Positions 46,513-55,721 of a stretch of 64,000 nucleotides of DNA are shown here, piece after piece. The translations under genes and the position numbers were made by a program. Under the pieces are notes generated by a model. It was given only the letters and a program-made list of their open reading frames with translations. It was not told where the DNA came from and ran no database searches. The first letter of the stretch is position 1; each line of letters opens with the position of its first letter. Origin of the DNA: Flavobacteriaceae bacterium (GTDB lineage Bacteria; Bacteroidota; Bacteroidia; Flavobacteriales; Flavobacteriaceae); NCBI GenBank assembly GCA_028284745.1, contig JANQRC010000067.1, positions 1 through 64,000 on the forward strand. The letters are read 5' to 3'.

Positions 46513-46902
46513 AGGCTAAAAATACGGGAAAGTGTGGCAATGGTATGTACATATCTTCACTATTTTGAAACTTCACATTTTTTTCTGCAGCAAATTCTTG
46601 TTTTGCTTCTGGGGTCGCAATAGGAAGGCCTTTCAAGTAAATACGGTATATGCCACTTTGTTTCTTACCTTTATCGGGAACTCTTCTTGGTGAAATGCAT
46701 GATGTCCTGTAAGGAAGAAATGCATCGTTACGCTTCTAAAACGGCAATGTAATGGATAAGAATGCAACAATACGAATTACAGGTTGTGATGCATTTAGGA
46801 AGAACCGAGATCTAAAAGAACGTATTGGGAGTATGAAAATTATGTATCTTGATGAATGGGGCGGAAAACTTTGCGACAAGTTACATTTGAAAAACCAACC
46901 AA
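46513..46902. other. Gene-free interval between sprT-like and DUF7010 genes
   Basis: No gene is supported in these 390 bases. On the minus strand some open stretches exist (for example about 46515-46660), but they lack a start, match no family I know, and switch frame. A TACATTTG box at 46882-46889 is a possible -7 element for the DUF7010 gene. Confidence 0.5.
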
Positions 46903-47451
46903 ATGAAAGAAGCCAAGAGAACACTTGAGGAACAAAGAATTGAGTTCGCCAATGGAAAATTTCTTGCAACACCATTAGCCGGATCGATCGTTTGGACTAC
47001 AGTTGGATCTGTCGGAATTCTTTTCTCTGACCTCATAGCGGTATGGTCTATTTTTATCGGAACAGGAAGTATTGTGTACTTGGGCCTCTTTCTGTCCAAA
47101 TTCACCGGTGAAAATTTCCTGGATAGAAGTAAGCCTAAAAACGAATTTGATACGCTCTTTCTTTTTACCGTCGGACAGGCCATTCTCGTATACTCGATCG
47201 CGATACCTTTTTTCCTCGTTGACCATTCTTCACTTCCAATGACTGTTGGAATCCTTACTGGATTGATGTGGTTGCCATTCTCTTGGATAATAAAACATTG
47301 GGTCGGAATTTTTCACGCACTGACCAGAACAATTCTAGTACTGGCTCTTTGGTACCTCTTGCCTGAGTACAGATTCATTGCAATTCCTTTTGGAATCGTT
47401 CTGATCTATATAGTTACGATGATGATTCTAAAAAATAGAAAGAATGGCTGA
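46903..47451 (+). CDS. DUF7010-like membrane protein
   Basis: The 182-residue protein has a basic N-terminus (KEAKRTLEEQRIEFANGKFLATPLAGSIVW, in part) followed by about five hydrophobic helices. The pattern fits the DUF7010 family of small integral membrane proteins of unknown function found in many bacteria. It is solitary, with unrelated genes on both sides, and may be an acquired accessory gene. Family call is moderately sure; function unknown. Confidence 0.72.
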   Translation: MKEAKRTLEEQRIEFANGKFLATPLAGSIVWTTVGSVGILFSDLIAVWSIFIGTGSIVYLGLFLSKFTGENFLDRSKPKNEFDTLFLFTVGQAILVYSIAIPFFLVDHSSLPMTVGILTGLMWLPFSWIIKHWVGIFHALTRTILVLALWYLLPEYRFIAIPFGIVLIYIVTMMILKNRKNG

Positions 47452-47589
47452 GATAAAAACGCGTTACAACAACGGCTATGATCCAGCGTCTCTGGTGGTC
47501 GACCAAAAGAAATTTCTCACTCGGCAATAGGAGATCGAGCCAGGAAGAAGCAAGGTTTCGACTGAAGCAAAGTACGAGTTCTTTTGTGC

Positions 47590-47622
47590 TTGATCATCAC
47601 TCCCAGAGTTTTTATATATTTG
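47590..47622 (+). promoter_or_regulatory. Predicted promoter of the interrupted T9SS gene
   Basis: TTG (47590-47592), a 22-base spacer and TATATTTG (47615-47622), an exact -7 match, lie 23 bases before the ATG at 47646. The broken gene may therefore still be transcribed. Confidence 0.5.
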
Positions 47623-47645
47623 AGTGAACTAGAAAAAACCTAATT

Positions 47646-48452
47646 ATGAGAAAAACTACTTTTTACTTCCTGTTGATCACATTATTTTTTTCGTTATCAG
47701 TGTTTTCCCAATCCATAACCTTTGACTGGACCGGAGGCACTGCTACCAGTAATGGCAATTTTAATGATTACACTGAGGTAATCTAGATAAACGATTTGAA
47801 ACAGCTGAAAGCTGAAGGGACAGCTCCCTTATGGTTTGAAGATATTTCGGATTTTTCATCACGAAGCGGGTTTGCTGGGCCGGTAATATCGCCCCAGAGT
47901 CCAGCCACTAATGTCATTACGATAACTTTTGACACAGACAATGATGGTACTTTTGGAGATCCGTTCAACTTAAGCTCCTTACTGGTAGCTGAAAATGGTT
48001 CTGCAAATGGTGCCCAGTTTACGATCAGGCCTGATGGAAATAATGCTTTGGCCGAGGTTTTTACAGACAATACTGCTGCCGCACAAGCCTTTATACCATC
48101 AAACGCCACTAACTTTAGTAATATTACATCTTTGGAAATTGTAAAGACAAGCGGATCAGATTTTTTCTTTATTGATGATCTTGTCGTTTCAGTTCCTGTT
48201 CTAGGCTTGGAGGATGTGTCGAGGGAAAGATCAATAGAAACATACCCTAACCCGGTCGATGATGTATTGCATATAAAAACCAATGACTTGGAGGTTTACG
48301 GTGTGGCGTTATATGATATGTTGGGAAAATCAATTGAAAGCATAGAACAACAAAATAAGATTGTTGATTTTTTTGGGCTAGATAAGGGATTATACTTTTT
48401 AGAGGTAAGAACAGAACAAGGGACAGCTGTACAGAGAATAGTTAAGAAATAG
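47646..48452 (+). pseudogene. T9SS-sorted secreted protein interrupted by an in-frame TAG
   Basis: An ATG at 47646 opens a signal peptide (RKTTFYFLLITLFFSLSVFSQ) and a mature start SITFDWTGGTATSNGNFNDY, but codon 47 is TAG (47784-47786). The same frame continues to 48452 and encodes a beta-rich segment (TITFDTDNDGTFGDPFNL) and a complete T9SS type A sorting domain (ETYPNPVDDVLHI, DMLGK, GLYFLEV). The full length would be 268 codons. The transition at the TAG reads abruptly, so an internal deletion may accompany the nonsense codon. Without readthrough, the sorting domain would have no signal peptide. Confidence 0.78.
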
Positions 48453-48784
48453 GTCAAGGATAAAAAGTTCAGTACTCATCCCATCATATTTGAAAAGCCT
48501 TTCTATACCAGAAAGGCTTTTTCTTTAATAGCTGTCTTTAATGCTGTTGTCGTGCCTGTAAAAGTTAGAACAAATTGAAAGAAAAAGAGCGACCGGGAGG
48601 AAAACAACACAATTTAAAACTGGCCCATTCGCTAAAAAGGCGCATCGACGTTGCATCTCTTGCAAGGCAAAAGGATGAGCCTGTCCTGGGCGAAGTCGAA
48701 GGGCTGCCATCTCTCATGCGAAAGCCCATAAAAATAGAATGTTACGAAGATGCTCTTGCATGTATGAATTCCAAAAAAAGGTCT
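48453..48784. other. Intergenic interval with a REP-like segment
   Basis: Besides the terminator at 48493-48523, this interval has a segment at about 48678-48706 (CCTGTCCTGGGCGAAGTCGA core) that resembles a repeat found scattered in many bacterial genomes. An open frame at 48575-48790 passes through it, but it lacks a recognisable domain and is probably not a gene. Confidence 0.45.
48493..48523 (+). terminator. Intrinsic terminator after the T9SS pseudogene
   Basis: AAAAGCCTTTCT, a 5-base loop and AGAAAGGCTTTT form a perfect 12-bp stem that ends in T-rich sequence on both strands. It can terminate the plus-strand gene and also the minus-strand galactose operon ending at 48785. Confidence 0.85.
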
Positions 48785-49822
48785 TCATAGTCGGTTCAAT
48801 GAGGTCCTTAGGTCCTGCTCCCATTTCCAGGCCGAGGATATCATATCTTTCAGCCCGTACCGGGCTTCCCAGCCCAATTCATCTCTGGCAAGGTCTGTGG
48901 CCGCATACAAAACTGCCACATCCCCATCACGCCGTTCTGCCATGCTATAATTTAGGTTTATTCCCGTAACGGATTCAAAGGTGTCAATGACATCCAATAC
49001 TGTGTAACCAATCCCCGTTCCTAAATTAAATACCTCAAAATTGGACTTGTTCTTATCATTCAACAGTCTATTTACAGCAATGACATGAGCTTCTGCAAGG
49101 TCTACCACATGTATGTAGTCCCTTATCGGAGTACCATCTTTAGTGGGATAATCATTGCCGAAAACCTTGAGTTCATCTAAGACGCCCGCAGCACACTGTG
49201 TGACATAAGGAAGCAGATTGTTGGGAACTCCACTTGGGAACTCTCCGATCAAGCCGGATCCATGAGCCCCAATAGGGTTGAAATAACGTAATGAAATCGC
49301 TGAGAAACCACTATTCACTTTCGTGAGATCCTCTAAAATCTCTTCTGCGACCTTTTTTGTGTTTCCATATGGCGAAAAAGGCCGTTTGGTTTCATTCTTT
49401 TCTGTGATGGGCAACGAATCCGGTTCACCGTAAACCGTAGCTGAAGATGAAAAGATGATGTTCTTAATATTGTTATCGATCTGACCTTGAAGCGTATTCA
49501 GCAAAGAAAACATATTATTTCTATAATACATTATGGGTTCTTTGACCGATTCGCCTACTGCTTTATAGGCTGCAAAATTTATGATAGCATCAGTATTGCT
49601 ATGTTTTCTATAGGCTTCTTTGGCTTGTGATTCATCGGCCAGGTCAATTTTCTCGAATGTTGGCCTTATGCCCGTAATTTCTCGTATTCTATCTAGGATG
49701 AGTTCTTTTGAGTTTGATAGGTTGTCAAACACCACAACTTCGTATCCATCCTCTATCAATGAGACCACGGTATGCGACCCAATGTACCCGCATCCGCCAG
49801 TGACAATTATTTTTCCTTTCAT
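48785..49822 (-). CDS. galE: UDP-glucose 4-epimerase
   Basis: The 345-residue extended SDR enzyme has the NAD-binding GGCGYIG (9-15), the Ser of SSSATVYG and the catalytic Tyr152/Lys156 pair (SPYGNTKK). It interconverts UDP-galactose and UDP-glucose and completes the Leloir pathway begun by GalK and GalT. It is the last gene of the minus-strand galactose operon, 7 bases after the FGE gene. Confidence 0.96.
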   Translation of the reverse strand: MKGKIIVTGGCGYIGSHTVVSLIEDGYEVVVFDNLSNSKELILDRIREITGIRPTFEKIDLADESQAKEAYRKHSNTDAIINFAAYKAVGESVKEPIMYYRNNMFSLLNTLQGQIDNNIKNIIFSSSATVYGEPDSLPITEKNETKRPFSPYGNTKKVAEEILEDLTKVNSGFSAISLRYFNPIGAHGSGLIGEFPSGVPNNLLPYVTQCAAGVLDELKVFGNDYPTKDGTPIRDYIHVVDLAEAHVIAVNRLLNDKNKSNFEVFNLGTGIGYTVLDVIDTFESVTGINLNYSMAERRDGDVAVLYAATDLARDELGWEARYGLKDMISSAWKWEQDLRTSLNRL

Positions 49823-49829
49823 GATCTTT

Positions 49830-50957
49830 TTAATTCTTTTGCTTTTTGTCTTTTCGCATATTGACCGTAGTCACGGTTCTAAAGCCGAGATGTTCCAAGG
49901 AGGAATCAGGTGTAGTGGCCATTCTCGAAGAGATTCTGTAGCTGGCGCAATATGATGCATGGCATAGAAAAGAACCTCCTTTGATAATTTTTTCTTTAGC
50001 ATTTGGGGTTGACGGGTTGAAGGCCGTCTTAGGGCCTTTGGGATTTTTTGCAGGGCCTTTCTCTTTTAAATTCTGATAGTAGTCTGTGCTATACCAATCA
50101 CTTGTCCATTCCCATACATTGCCTGCCATATCATACAATCCAAATGCATTCGGAGCGTAAGATCTTACAGGGGCACTACGCTCAAAACCGTCTTCCAGTG
50201 TGTTTCTTACGGGAAATTCCCCTTCCCACGTATTGGCAAAGTTCTTAAGGTCACTCGCCTCATTTCCCCAAAAGAATACATTGTCATTTTGATTTCCTCT
50301 GGCTGCATACTCCCATTCGGCCTCGGTCGGCAGCCTTCTGCCTGCCCATTTGCAATAGGCAAGAGCATCTTCATATGCAACTTGTACGACGGGGTGGTTT
50401 TCCAAGCCCAGTATCGTACTATCAGGGCCTTTGGGATGCTTCCAGTTTGCTCCAGCCGTCCAATTCCACCATTGCGAATAATCCTGCAGGCCAAGAGGAG
50501 TACTATGGCATTTCATAAAGGTCATACTACCAGGCTTCAATACAGAATCATGCGGCTTTGGGATCCCTTCAGGCAATTGTTCTTTTAGTTCCTCCCAATC
50601 GACCTTGCGTTCCGCAACGGTCACATATCCAGTCTCTTCAACAAACTTTGAAAATTGGGCATTGGTCACTTCGTGCACATCCATATAAAAACCATCTACT
50701 TCTACTTCGTGGGCTGGTTTTTCGTGGTCTAGGGCATGCGTGTCAATGGCTAAAGCGCCTTGAGAAAATCTGCCTCCTGGAATCCATACCATGCCATCAA
50801 TATCCTCTCGGGCTGCTTGATCACCGCTGCTTTGCTCGGGGTCGTCCTTGGATCCTCTATACTTCTCATGGTCATTGCAATTTGAGGCAGCAAATGATAC
50901 AAATAAAAGGATCGATACTATTCTAAAATCCTGGGCTTTCGGCTGGAATGAGATCAT
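49830..50957 (-). CDS. Formylglycine-generating enzyme family lipoprotein (sulfatase-maturing)
   Basis: From the ATG at 50957 the 375-residue protein has a putative lipoprotein signal (lipobox FAASNC) and then the FGE/SUMF1 fold: WIPGGRFSQG, EVTNAQFSKFVEETGY, RLPTEAEWEYAARG and GNVWEWTSDWY. The two active-site cysteines of copper-dependent FGEs are present as Cys332 and Cys337 (GGSFLCHASYC), followed by NTPDSS-like TTPDSSLEHLGFR. It should convert the active-site Cys of sulfatases to formylglycine outside the cytoplasm. The ATG overlaps the preceding stop (ATGA). A matching sulfatase lies at 56844-58289. Confidence 0.9.
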   Translation of the reverse strand: MISFQPKAQDFRIVSILLFVSFAASNCNDHEKYRGSKDDPEQSSGDQAAREDIDGMVWIPGGRFSQGALAIDTHALDHEKPAHEVEVDGFYMDVHEVTNAQFSKFVEETGYVTVAERKVDWEELKEQLPEGIPKPHDSVLKPGSMTFMKCHSTPLGLQDYSQWWNWTAGANWKHPKGPDSTILGLENHPVVQVAYEDALAYCKWAGRRLPTEAEWEYAARGNQNDNVFFWGNEASDLKNFANTWEGEFPVRNTLEDGFERSAPVRSYAPNAFGLYDMAGNVWEWTSDWYSTDYYQNLKEKGPAKNPKGPKTAFNPSTPNAKEKIIKGGSFLCHASYCASYRISSRMATTPDSSLEHLGFRTVTTVNMRKDKKQKN

Positions 50958-51871
50958 AATTGAACATTGCAAATTTGAACACCCTCCTTCAAGGACATGA
51001 GCTGGTCATCATATGTGGGTATGAATTCTTGTGCTATATACCCCTTAAACCCAGTACCAGCAATTGCTTGTACAATTGCCTTATAGTTAAGTTCTTGAGA
51101 GTCATTGATCTCATTCCTGCCAGGCACTCCGCCGGTATGGTAATGAGCAAAATATGGGTGGTATTCTTTGATTGTTGAAATGATGTCACCTTCCATGATC
51201 TGCATATGGTATATATCGTAAAGTAGCTTGAAGTTGGGCGACCCTATCTTATCGACCAAAGAGACCCCCCATTGCGTATTGTCACATTGGTATCCACGGT
51301 GGTCTAGCTTGCTGTTAAGAAGTTCCATTACGAGGGTAACCCCAGCCTTCTCGGCATGCTTCACCAACCCTTTTAGGCCATTCGCACAATTTTCCAGTCC
51401 CACTTGGTCAGTCATTCCATCTCTGTTGCCAGAAAACACGATCACCTTGTCTATCCCAAAGTCAGCTGCCTTCATGATCAGAGCTTCATAGTTGGAGATC
51501 AGACCATTGTGGTTCTTGGTATTGTTGAAGCCATTTTCAATACTGACAAACGTGTCTGTAGCCAATGAGCACTCCAAGTTGTGTTTTATAACGACTTCCC
51601 ATTCTTCGGGTTTGAGAAGGTCAATTCCTTTAATGCCTATTTGCCGGACCTTTTCAGAGAATTCTTCCAGCGGGATGTTTTGATAGCACCATCTGCAGAC
51701 GGCATGGTCTATAGCATTCTTCAATGGGCCAATGTTCATCATTTCGAGATCCTTGTCCTTCAATACAGTATTGCCCATTGTCATTCCCCCAACGACTAGG
51801 TGCCCTCCCGCTGAGGCCATTCTTTTTATGGCTCTTCGGCGACTTATTTTGTTCTTATCTCTTTCGGTCAT
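50954..51871 (-). CDS. TIM-barrel sugar isomerase family protein (hydroxypyruvate isomerase-like)
   Basis: The 305-residue protein has a twin-Arg-like N-terminus (SRRRAIKRMASAGG), then an AP-endonuclease-2-type TIM barrel with VTLVMELLNSKLDHRGYQC, NFKLLYDIYHMQIMEGD and YIAQEFIPTYD. These segments contain the Glu, Asp, His and Glu metal ligands of the hydroxypyruvate isomerase (Hyi/OtnI) group. The putative Tat signal suggests action outside the cytoplasm. Its stop overlaps the next gene and its ATG overlaps the galT stop, so it is an integral part of the galactose operon. The true substrate is unknown. Confidence 0.82.
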   Translation of the reverse strand: MTERDKNKISRRRAIKRMASAGGHLVVGGMTMGNTVLKDKDLEMMNIGPLKNAIDHAVCRWCYQNIPLEEFSEKVRQIGIKGIDLLKPEEWEVVIKHNLECSLATDTFVSIENGFNNTKNHNGLISNYEALIMKAADFGIDKVIVFSGNRDGMTDQVGLENCANGLKGLVKHAEKAGVTLVMELLNSKLDHRGYQCDNTQWGVSLVDKIGSPNFKLLYDIYHMQIMEGDIISTIKEYHPYFAHYHTGGVPGRNEINDSQELNYKAIVQAIAGTGFKGYIAQEFIPTYDDQLMSLKEGVQICNVQL

Positions 51872-52887
51872 GGCGAAACAAATGATTTGATTAGCTTGGT
51901 TGCCTGCTCAGCAGTGATATCTCTTTGGGGCGAGCCAAACATCTCATAGCCCACCATGAACTTCTTAACTGTCGCACTACGCAGAAGAGGAGGATAAAAG
52001 CTCATATGAAAATGCCAATGGGAGTTATCTTTTCCGTTGGTGGGCGCTTGATGTATTCCAGCTGAATAGGGGAATGAGGTTTGGAATATTTTATCGTAGG
52101 TCTTTGTTATGACCGAGATAGCCTCGGCAAGACCATATTCCTGAAAGGTATCCAACTTCGCAATGTGGGGGATGTGTGCTTTAGGGGCTATCATGGTCTC
52201 AAATGGCCAAATGGCCCAAAAAGGAACTAGCACCACAAAGTGCTTGTTCTCAAATACGGTCCGCTCTTTCAACGAAAGTTCTTGTTGCAGATAATCGCCC
52301 AGCAAGGATGAGCTATTGATGCTATGATATTCTTTTTGCGTGTTATCCTTTTTCCGGACTTCGTTCGGTAATGAAGACTGGCTCCATATTTGACCGTGGG
52401 GGTGTGGATTGCTACAACCCATTACCGCGCCTTTGTTTTCAAATATTTGAACATAATTTATGAAGTCATAGGCACCCAAAGTAGTATATTCATGTTTCCA
52501 TGCCTGGACCACCTTGCAAATTTCTTCGAGTGCCATGTCTGCCAGGCTTTTCGAATGGTCTGGGCTAAAGCAGATTACTCTACAGATGCCTTTCTCACCT
52601 TCGGCCTTCAAAAGACCTGAGCTCTCGTTAAAAGTGGGTGACGTATCTTGCAACGCGGCAAAATCATTATTGAAAATGAACACATCGTTGTAGTCTGGGT
52701 TCACCTCACCATTGGCTCTTGTATTACCGGCACATAAGTAGCAATTGGGGTCATGAGTGGGCCGTTTTTTGTTTGAAACGGTCTCATTCTGCCCTTGCCA
52801 AGGTCTTTTGGTTCTGTGAGGTGATACCAAAACCCATTCTCCAGTTAGGATATTGTATCGCTTATGAGAGTGATCCTGTAAGTTCAT
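51868..52887 (-). CDS. galT: UDP-glucose-hexose-1-phosphate uridylyltransferase
   Basis: The 339-residue GalT carries the catalytic HPH motif at 162-164 (SNPHPHGQIW, with the second His as nucleophile), a zinc CxxC pair (CYLC, 49-52) and the C-terminal HWHFHMSFYPPLLRS. It exchanges UMP between UDP-glucose and galactose 1-phosphate. It overlaps galK by 4 bases and the isomerase gene by 4 bases. Confidence 0.96.
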   Translation of the reverse strand: MNLQDHSHKRYNILTGEWVLVSPHRTKRPWQGQNETVSNKKRPTHDPNCYLCAGNTRANGEVNPDYNDVFIFNNDFAALQDTSPTFNESSGLLKAEGEKGICRVICFSPDHSKSLADMALEEICKVVQAWKHEYTTLGAYDFINYVQIFENKGAVMGCSNPHPHGQIWSQSSLPNEVRKKDNTQKEYHSINSSSLLGDYLQQELSLKERTVFENKHFVVLVPFWAIWPFETMIAPKAHIPHIAKLDTFQEYGLAEAISVITKTYDKIFQTSFPYSAGIHQAPTNGKDNSHWHFHMSFYPPLLRSATVKKFMVGYEMFGSPQRDITAEQATKLIKSFVSP

Positions 52888-54050
52888 TGTCGGTCGATTG
52901 CATATGTTCCTTTTGATAGATCAATTTTCAGTGGGCTACAATCATAGCCAAACTTTCTATGATATTTTCTTTTCGTATCCTTTAGAAACCCATCGGCATG
53001 ATCCGAGTCAATGATGTTTATAGTGCAGCCACCGAAGCCACCACCCATCATTCGAGCACCTATTACATGCTTAGATGCAATTGCTGACTCAACTAAAAAA
53101 TCTAGTTCATCGCAACTGATCGCGTACTGCCTAGACAGGCCATCGTGAGTTTCAAAAAGTAAGTTTCCGAGAACTTTGATGTCGTTTTTTCGAATCGCTT
53201 CTGCCGCATCTTTTGTGCGTTCAATTTCTTCAACGACAAACAATACTTTTTGATAATCCTCTTCGGTGAGCTTATCATCTCTTAACCTTTTAAGCTCTTC
53301 TTCAGAGACATCCCGCAATGCTTTCTTGCCCAGTAGTTTCGACACATTCTCACATAGCGCCCTGCGTTTATTATAAGTGCTGTCTGAAAGCTTATGCTGG
53401 ACATTCGTGTTTATCAGTATCAATTCATAGTTAGACAAATCGATACGGAAGTTTTTTGATTCTAAAGTTCTACAGTCTAGCAGTAGAAAATGGTTTTCTT
53501 TGCCAAACATACTTGCGTATTGGTCCATGATGCCACATTGAACCCCTACATAGAGGTGTTCGGCGTTTTGCGAGATTTGGATCATCTGCTTTCTCGACAA
53601 TCCCAACTCGAAGACCTCATTGAGCCCGAAGACAATCCCGTTCTCTAATGCCGCTGAGGAAGACAGGCCTGCACCGGCCGGAATATTCCCTCCAAACACA
53701 ATATTGAAAGGTGAGATCTCACAACTTATCTTTTTAAGCTCGGCAACAATTCCGATAAGGTAATTCCGCCATCCGCCATCTTTTAGGGGGTTCAATTCTG
53801 ATAATCCAAATTCGAAGGTTTCCTCATAGTCATAGGCTACCGCATTGCATTTTTTTTGATCCGAATCCTCTGCCTTTTGGATGGCCACCACAATACCTTT
53901 ATCTATCGCTGCTGGAAACACAAAGCCATCATTATAGTCAACGTGTTCGCCAATCAGGTTAATTCTTCCCGGAGAAAAAACAAGCCTGGGCTTTGCTCCG
54001 AACTCAACTTGAAAACTTTTTTCTATCTTATTGATCAATGCTTTGTCCAT
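52884..54050 (-). CDS. galK: Galactokinase
   Basis: The 388-residue GHMP kinase has the galactokinase signature GRINLIGEHVDYNDG (28-42), the ATP loop GAGLSSSAAL (126-135), the catalytic Asp region (CGIMDQYAS) and the C-terminal MMGGGFGGCTI. It phosphorylates galactose at C1. Only 3 bases separate it from the symporter gene upstream. Confidence 0.97.
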   Translation of the reverse strand: MDKALINKIEKSFQVEFGAKPRLVFSPGRINLIGEHVDYNDGFVFPAAIDKGIVVAIQKAEDSDQKKCNAVAYDYEETFEFGLSELNPLKDGGWRNYLIGIVAELKKISCEISPFNIVFGGNIPAGAGLSSSAALENGIVFGLNEVFELGLSRKQMIQISQNAEHLYVGVQCGIMDQYASMFGKENHFLLLDCRTLESKNFRIDLSNYELILINTNVQHKLSDSTYNKRRALCENVSKLLGKKALRDVSEEELKRLRDDKLTEEDYQKVLFVVEEIERTKDAAEAIRKNDIKVLGNLLFETHDGLSRQYAISCDELDFLVESAIASKHVIGARMMGGGFGGCTINIIDSDHADGFLKDTKRKYHRKFGYDCSPLKIDLSKGTYAIDRQ

Positions 54051-54053
54051 AGA

Positions 54054-55634
54054 TCATGAGAAGTAGTAATAGATACCAATAACGATCAAGCAAATCACTG
54101 CACCCGCAGGAATAACGTACTTCCAGGGGATTACATCAACAGCCTCGGACCTATATTGCTCATACGCCGCATCTCTTGGTCTCAATTTTCCTATGATGAA
54201 CATTAGAACTGCATTGAAGACAAAAAGAATGGCCATTACATGCAGGTAATGAGGGAATGTGTCTGGGATCACGAACTCGTCTAACAGAATATAGGCAAGA
54301 TAAAGAAATACGCCCGAGGCCATTGCAACCTTGGCCGCTAAAGCAGGCACGTATTTAGTAAAATACCCCACGACAATGATTGTAAGAATTGGAATGCTGT
54401 AACATCCGTTTACTTTTTGCAGGTATCCAAATAGACCATCGGGTGCATTGGCGATCAATGGTGCGATCAACATGGAGAGAATCGCTAGTACGACACCAAA
54501 GCGCTTTCCGGCTTTTACGGTTTCTAATTCGGTGGCATCCTTTTTAAAATGCGACTTGTAGATGTCTATGCCAAAGAGTGTCACCGAGCTATTTAGAGCT
54601 GAATTGAACGAACTTAGTATGGCACCGAATAGTACTGCGGCAAAAAAGCCGACCAACGAAGCAGGCAATACCTTGGTGATCAACGTGGGATATGCCTCAT
54701 CGGGGTTTTGCAAGCTGTCTCCAAACATGTGAAAGGCGATGATGCCTGGCAACACCACAATTAGAGGCCCTAATATCTTTATAAAGGCTGCTAAGAGCAA
54801 TCCTTTCTGGCCTTCTTTTAGATTTTTAGCCCCCAAAGCTCTTTGTATAATGGCCTGGTTTGTTCCCCAGTAGAAAAGATTTACTAAAAGCATTCCTGTA
54901 AAAATGGTGCCAAAAGGTACAGAGGAATCGGCACCGCCCATAGAGTCGAATTTTTCGGGATGGCTACCTACCAACGTTGATAGTCCTTCAAGAACATTGC
55001 CATCACCTACTGCCAATAAGCCAAAAAATGGTATAAGAAGCCCACCGATGAGCAAGCCTATCGCATTGACCGTGTCCGAAACCGCCACAGCTTTCAAACC
55101 GCCAAAGATAGCGTAGGTCGACCCTACGATACCTATCCCAAATACGGTGACCCAAAGGGCTGTGGTATCGCTTACCCCGAGTAGTCGAGGCACATCGAAC
55201 ATGTTCTTGATCGCCAGTGCACCAGAATAAAGCACAATGGGCAACAACACTACAACATACCCACTCAAGAAAAGGACAGAAGTGAGCGTTTTGGTAAACT
55301 TATCGTAGCGTCTTTCCAAAAATTGAGGAATTGTAGTGATGCCACCTGTTAAATATCTTGGCAGTAAATACAAAGCGGTAACCACCATGGCTATTGCTGC
55401 TATGGTTTCCCACGCCATTACCAATATCCCCTCTTTAAAGGAAGCCCCGTTGAGACCAACGATCTGTTCGGTAGATAAATTGGTAAGCAGCAAGGAGCCT
55501 GCGACCACAACGCCTGTAAGGCTACGCCCACCTAGAAAATAACCATCTGAAGTTGATTCGCCAGTATTCTTACTCTTGAAATATGACACGATTGCTACCA
55601 GGGCCGTAAAACTTATAAAGGCTATTATTTGCAT
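54054..55634 (-). CDS. Sodium:solute symporter family protein, probably galactose transporter
   Basis: From the ATG at 55634 the protein has 526 residues and about 14 transmembrane helices of the SSS/SGLT family (NTGESTSDGYFLGGRSLTG, LLLTNLSTEQIVGLNG, GGLKAVAVSDTVNA). The operon (galK, galT, galE) makes galactose the most likely substrate, driven by Na+. The frame is open 17 codons upstream of this ATG, without membrane or family similarity, so the ATG is preferred. It lies 87 bases downstream of the regulator gene. Confidence 0.9.
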   Translation of the reverse strand: MQIIAFISFTALVAIVSYFKSKNTGESTSDGYFLGGRSLTGVVVAGSLLLTNLSTEQIVGLNGASFKEGILVMAWETIAAIAMVVTALYLLPRYLTGGITTIPQFLERRYDKFTKTLTSVLFLSGYVVVLLPIVLYSGALAIKNMFDVPRLLGVSDTTALWVTVFGIGIVGSTYAIFGGLKAVAVSDTVNAIGLLIGGLLIPFFGLLAVGDGNVLEGLSTLVGSHPEKFDSMGGADSSVPFGTIFTGMLLVNLFYWGTNQAIIQRALGAKNLKEGQKGLLLAAFIKILGPLIVVLPGIIAFHMFGDSLQNPDEAYPTLITKVLPASLVGFFAAVLFGAILSSFNSALNSSVTLFGIDIYKSHFKKDATELETVKAGKRFGVVLAILSMLIAPLIANAPDGLFGYLQKVNGCYSIPILTIIVVGYFTKYVPALAAKVAMASGVFLYLAYILLDEFVIPDTFPHYLHVMAILFVFNAVLMFIIGKLRPRDAAYEQYRSEAVDVIPWKYVIPAGAVICLIVIGIYYYFS

Positions 55635-55721
55635 GGTATCATATTTTGAGTTGGAGGTATATTTTGCTGTGAATCGTGTGAGCACTTGTCGCTGACATCA
55701 TCGAGGTGTGTTCTCATTGTC

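Noticed and set aside
46515-46740. Minus-strand open stretches that might be a small gene upstream of sprT
   Set aside because: No start codon fits the longest stretch, two frames compete, and no family is recognised.
48575-48790. Possible 71-residue gene
   Set aside because: It runs through a REP-like segment, has no domain or signal, starts at a TTG, and overlaps the end of galE.
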